Source: CAZEIW01 sp964512305
GTDB taxonomy: Bacteria > Pseudomonadota > Gammaproteobacteria > Burkholderiales > Burkholderiaceae_F
Reading direction: 5' to 3'
Length of the DNA: 64,000 nt
NCBI GenBank assembly: GCA_964512305.1
Contig: CAZEIW010000167.1
Coordinates: 1-64,000, forward strand
Each line of letters begins with the position of its first letter. Position 1 is the stretch's first letter. A program made the position numbers and the translations under genes. Positions 62,071 through 64,000 of this stretch are shown piece by piece. The notes below the pieces were generated by a model. It made no database searches. It was given only the letters and a program-made list of their open reading frames with translations, and had not been told where the DNA came from.

Positions 62071-62645
62071 TTCCAGCTCCAGAACAGGAACTCGGCGCTC
62101 GCATGGGCCGCCGCCAGGACGGCGAACGCCAGCGTGATCGGCAGGTGAATCGACCGCCATTGCCTGACCACGTCGTAGGTCAGGCTGTCCCAGTACATCC
62201 GCTCCTCGAGTTCCTGGGCCGGGAGTCCTCGAGCCAGCATCTGCTGCCGCGCCTGCTCGAGGCGCCGTCTCGATCGGTCCAGCAGGAACTTGCCGGTCAG
62301 CCCGCTGCCGACATTGATCAGCATCGCTCCCACCGCGAGCCACCCGAGGATCGCATTGAAATGGATGCCGGCGTGCACCAGAACGAGCACGGAGCCGAGC
62401 CAGGCCGTCAGCTCGTGCGCTCGCAGCCAAGTGCCCGGACGGCCCCAGCGGATCGACTTGCGTTTGCGCAGCGAATAGCCGAATGAAGCCAGGATCAGCA
62501 GCGTTCCGACGATTCCCAGGTAACGTCCGATCCAAACCGCGTCCAGCAAATGCAGCAGCGCATCTGCGAGCAAGGCCGTGCCCGCCAGAGCACAGAAGAT
62601 CAGCAGGAAGGGCAGGATCTCGCGACCCAGCAGGTTGGCTTTCAT
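62067..62645 (-). CDS. Four-helix cytochrome b-type membrane protein
   Basis: A 192-residue inner-membrane protein with four hydrophobic segments (about 11-33, 41-57, 80-110 and 165-185). Candidate heme b histidines are in LRAHELTAW, LVHAGIHFNAI, RSIHLPITLA and AAAHASAEF, a pattern of cytochrome b561/DUF4405-type quinol-binding proteins. The next gene, overlapping by 4 bases, is a decaheme cytochrome c. Together they look like a quinol-to-multiheme electron-transfer module. Function in the cell is not known. Confidence 0.8.
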   Translation of the reverse strand: MKANLLGREILPFLLIFCALAGTALLADALLHLLDAVWIGRYLGIVGTLLILASFGYSLRKRKSIRWGRPGTWLRAHELTAWLGSVLVLVHAGIHFNAILGWLAVGAMLINVGSGLTGKFLLDRSRRRLEQARQQMLARGLPAQELEERMYWDSLTYDVVRQWRSIHLPITLAFAVLAAAHASAEFLFWSWK

Positions 62646-62686
62646 CGCGACTGCACCATTGTCGGAGCAAGCTGGCGTCGGCTGGT

Positions 62687-62708
62687 ATTCCGAATAGCTT
62701 CTCGGAAT
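62687..62708. promoter_or_regulatory. Inverted repeat ATTCCGA-N8-TCGGAAT
   Basis: Perfect 7-base arms at 62687-62693 and 62702-62708, spaced by 8, lie 42 bases upstream of the cytochrome b ATG. A related palindrome is at 62775. Probable operator of the cytochrome pair. Confidence 0.45.
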
Positions 62709-62774
62709 TCTCTGCCAACCGGACCCGCGCGTACTTCTCCGAGCGCTGGCATTTGTTCCGCGATGGCTCCAGGC

Positions 62775-62791
62775 CGAATTCTCGGAATTCG
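62775..62791. promoter_or_regulatory. Perfect palindrome CGAATTCTCGGAATTCG
   Basis: A 7-3-7 palindrome (62775-62791) shares the TCGGAATTC core with the inverted repeat 67 bases away. It lies in the 223-base divergent gap between the cytochrome b and lipoprotein genes. A TTTTTC run follows. Two related sites suggest one regulator. Confidence 0.45.
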
Positions 62792-62868
62792 TCTCGGTCT
62801 TTTTCGATTCCTATGACCGATCTGCGCCTCGCCCGGTGTAGGCTGCGAACACCGGGCGGGAGGTGGCG

Positions 62869-64000
62869 ATGGCTTCCGGAATGCGATGGGGGTTGCGCGC
62901 ATGGGTCGGTATCCCCTGTGTGGTCCTGCCGATTCTGGCGGCTTGCGGGGGAGGCGGAGGGGGAGGAGGCTCGGGTCCCGCGCCGTCCCCGGACTTCTCG
63001 ATTCAGGTTTCGACGTCCGCGGTCGGGGCGGTCGTCGGGACCACGACGACACCGGTGACGGTTTCGGTCACCGCGCTGAACGGCTTTTCGGGTTCCGTGT
63101 CGGTCGCCCTGATGGGCCTGCCCCCGAATGTCACCTCGTCCCAGACGTTCCCGCTCTCCATCGCCGCAAATTCGTCGGCGCAAGTCACCTTCACCGCCGC
63201 GCCTGCGGCTTCGATCGGGAGTTACTCGCTGGTATTCAGCGGGGCGAGCGGCACGCTGTCGCACAGCGCGCCCTTGACCCTGAACCTCACGACGTCGCTC
63301 ATGGCGGCGATCGACGTCCCGCAGTCGAACGCCTCGGTCACCGGATCCGTGATGGTCTCAGGCTGGGCATTCGAGGCGTTGCCCGTCTCACTGCTGCAGG
63401 TGCTCGTCGACAATGCCATCCAGGGCCAGGCTGTTTACGGGTTCCCCCGCCCCGACGTCCATATGGGAATTCCCAGCGCTCCCGTCAACTCCGGGTACTA
63501 CTTTCGGCTCGATACCACGACCCTGACAAACGGGTCGCACAGCCTTTCCCTGCGAATCACCGACACCTCGAGCAACGTCTCGAACTTCGGAGCGGTCCCG
63601 TTCAATGTGAGCAACCCCGTCCCGCTGCCGCCCGGGCCGGTCGCCAGCCTCTCGATCACCGCGCCAACGACCTCTCTCACGGTGGGCAACATCGTCTCGT
63701 TCACGCCCGTAGCCACCGATGCCGGTGGAAATCCCGTCGCCCCGGCGTTTACCTGGCAGTCCTCGGCACCGTCGGTCGCCAAGGTCGCGCCCAACGGCGT
63801 GGTCCTTGCTCTGGCAGCGGGGTCGGCGAACATCACGGTCTCGGGCGGAGGCAAGACCTCGGCTGCCGTCGGCGTCTCGGTAGCGGCTGCAAGCGGCACG
63901 CCCGGCACGATCCAAGTGACTTTGGGTGCGGAAGAGGTGGTCTTTCAATACAAGCGCGATGCATGCATCCCCGGCGACAATCCCGACAATCCCGCGCGGT
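62869..64000 (+). CDS. Ig-like repeat lipoprotein, cut by the window edge
   Basis: An open frame from ATG 62869 to the edge, at least 377 residues and lacking its stop. The signal peptide ends in lipobox LAAC (Cys26), then a run of nine Gly and SGPAPSP. Domains resemble bacterial Ig-like modules: VTVSVTALNGFSGSVSVAL (PKD/DUF-like), a segment with VTGSVMVSGWAFEALPVS and RITDTSSNVSNF, and a Big_2-like module (VGNIVSFTPVATDAGG; APSVAKVAPNGVV). A GGCGGGAGGTGG stretch precedes the start. A surface lipoprotein with adhesive or scaffold role is inferred. Confidence 0.8.
   Translation, partial: MASGMRWGLRAWVGIPCVVLPILAACGGGGGGGGSGPAPSPDFSIQVSTSAVGAVVGTTTTPVTVSVTALNGFSGSVSVALMGLPPNVTSSQTFPLSIAANSSAQVTFTAAPAASIGSYSLVFSGASGTLSHSAPLTLNLTTSLMAAIDVPQSNASVTGSVMVSGWAFEALPVSLLQVLVDNAIQGQAVYGFPRPDVHMGIPSAPVNSGYYFRLDTTTLTNGSHSLSLRITDTSSNVSNFGAVPFNVSNPVPLPPGPVASLSITAPTTSLTVGNIVSFTPVATDAGGNPVAPAFTWQSSAPSVAKVAPNGVVLALAAGSANITVSGGGKTSAAVGVSVAAASGTPGTIQVTLGAEEVVFQYKRDACIPGDNPDNPAR

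Overview
The window is very GC-rich, densely coded DNA from a Gram-negative proteobacterium. A betaproteobacterium of the Burkholderiales/Rhodocyclales type fits best, from the LutABC/LctP lactate genes, the ChvE-GguAB sugar importer, the NuoEF-type soluble formate dehydrogenase and the codon-biased translations. No rRNA, tRNA, CRISPR array, phage or insertion sequence was recognised. The right edge cuts a lipoprotein gene.

Layout. (1) 0-15.6 kb: an Asp-box lipoprotein, a periplasmic creatininase-like protein and a YVTN propeller; a membrane-anchored PstS/OmpA fusion behind a Pho-box-like site; threonine dehydratase; a minus-strand operon of PQQ alcohol dehydrogenase, cytochrome c and a XoxJ-like binding protein; then SDR, ChaN-like lipoprotein, hydratase, fatty-acid desaturase and patatin. 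Copies of a MITE-like repeat lie at 1-227 and 7307-7467. (2) 15.8-26.2 kb: a PAS histidine kinase and a response regulator that seems to have lost a GGDEF-EAL output, GNAT, TonB-like protein, acyl-CoA ligase, NarL-type regulator, an unusual GGDEF-CRP/FNR fusion and a DUF72 protein. (3) 26.2-43.4 kb: an anaerobic-looking carbon and energy island. It holds an LldR-like repressor, a ~9.8 kb unit lutA-lutC-lutB-lctP-usp-2-oxoacid oxidoreductase-DUF6494, then NAD-linked formate dehydrogenase with mobA and the divergent fdhD. (4) 43.4-51.3 kb: a MoxR-VWA-DUF364-methyltransferase operon, a NERD-helicase and an Ada-AlkA repair protein. (5) 51.3-61.2 kb: ChvE-GguA-GguB plus enzymes of oxidative pentose (to 2-oxoglutarate) and hexose (De Ley-Doudoroff) breakdown. 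(6) 61.2-64 kb: a four-helix cytochrome b with a decaheme cytochrome c, and an edge-truncated lipoprotein.

How the parts work together (inference). Lactate enters by LctP and is oxidised by LutABC; the resulting 2-oxoacid goes to acyl-CoA through an oxidoreductase carrying its own NAD(P)H-type flavoprotein and ferredoxin domains, and formate is oxidised with NAD. The lut promoter carries an FNR-type box at about -41.5 and a TGGTnnnACCA palindrome at the start site. About 2 kb upstream lies the GGDEF-CRP fusion, whose recognition helix has the FNR-type E..SR pattern, making it a candidate activator.

Most novel-looking items: the GGDEF-CRP/FNR fusion with matching promoter boxes, the terminal-inverted-repeat element that supplies start and stop codons to its neighbours, the decapitated c-di-GMP regulator, the lanthanide-type PQQ dehydrogenase without the vicinal disulfide, the MoxR/VWA/DUF364/methyltransferase cassette and the decaheme/cytochrome b pair.
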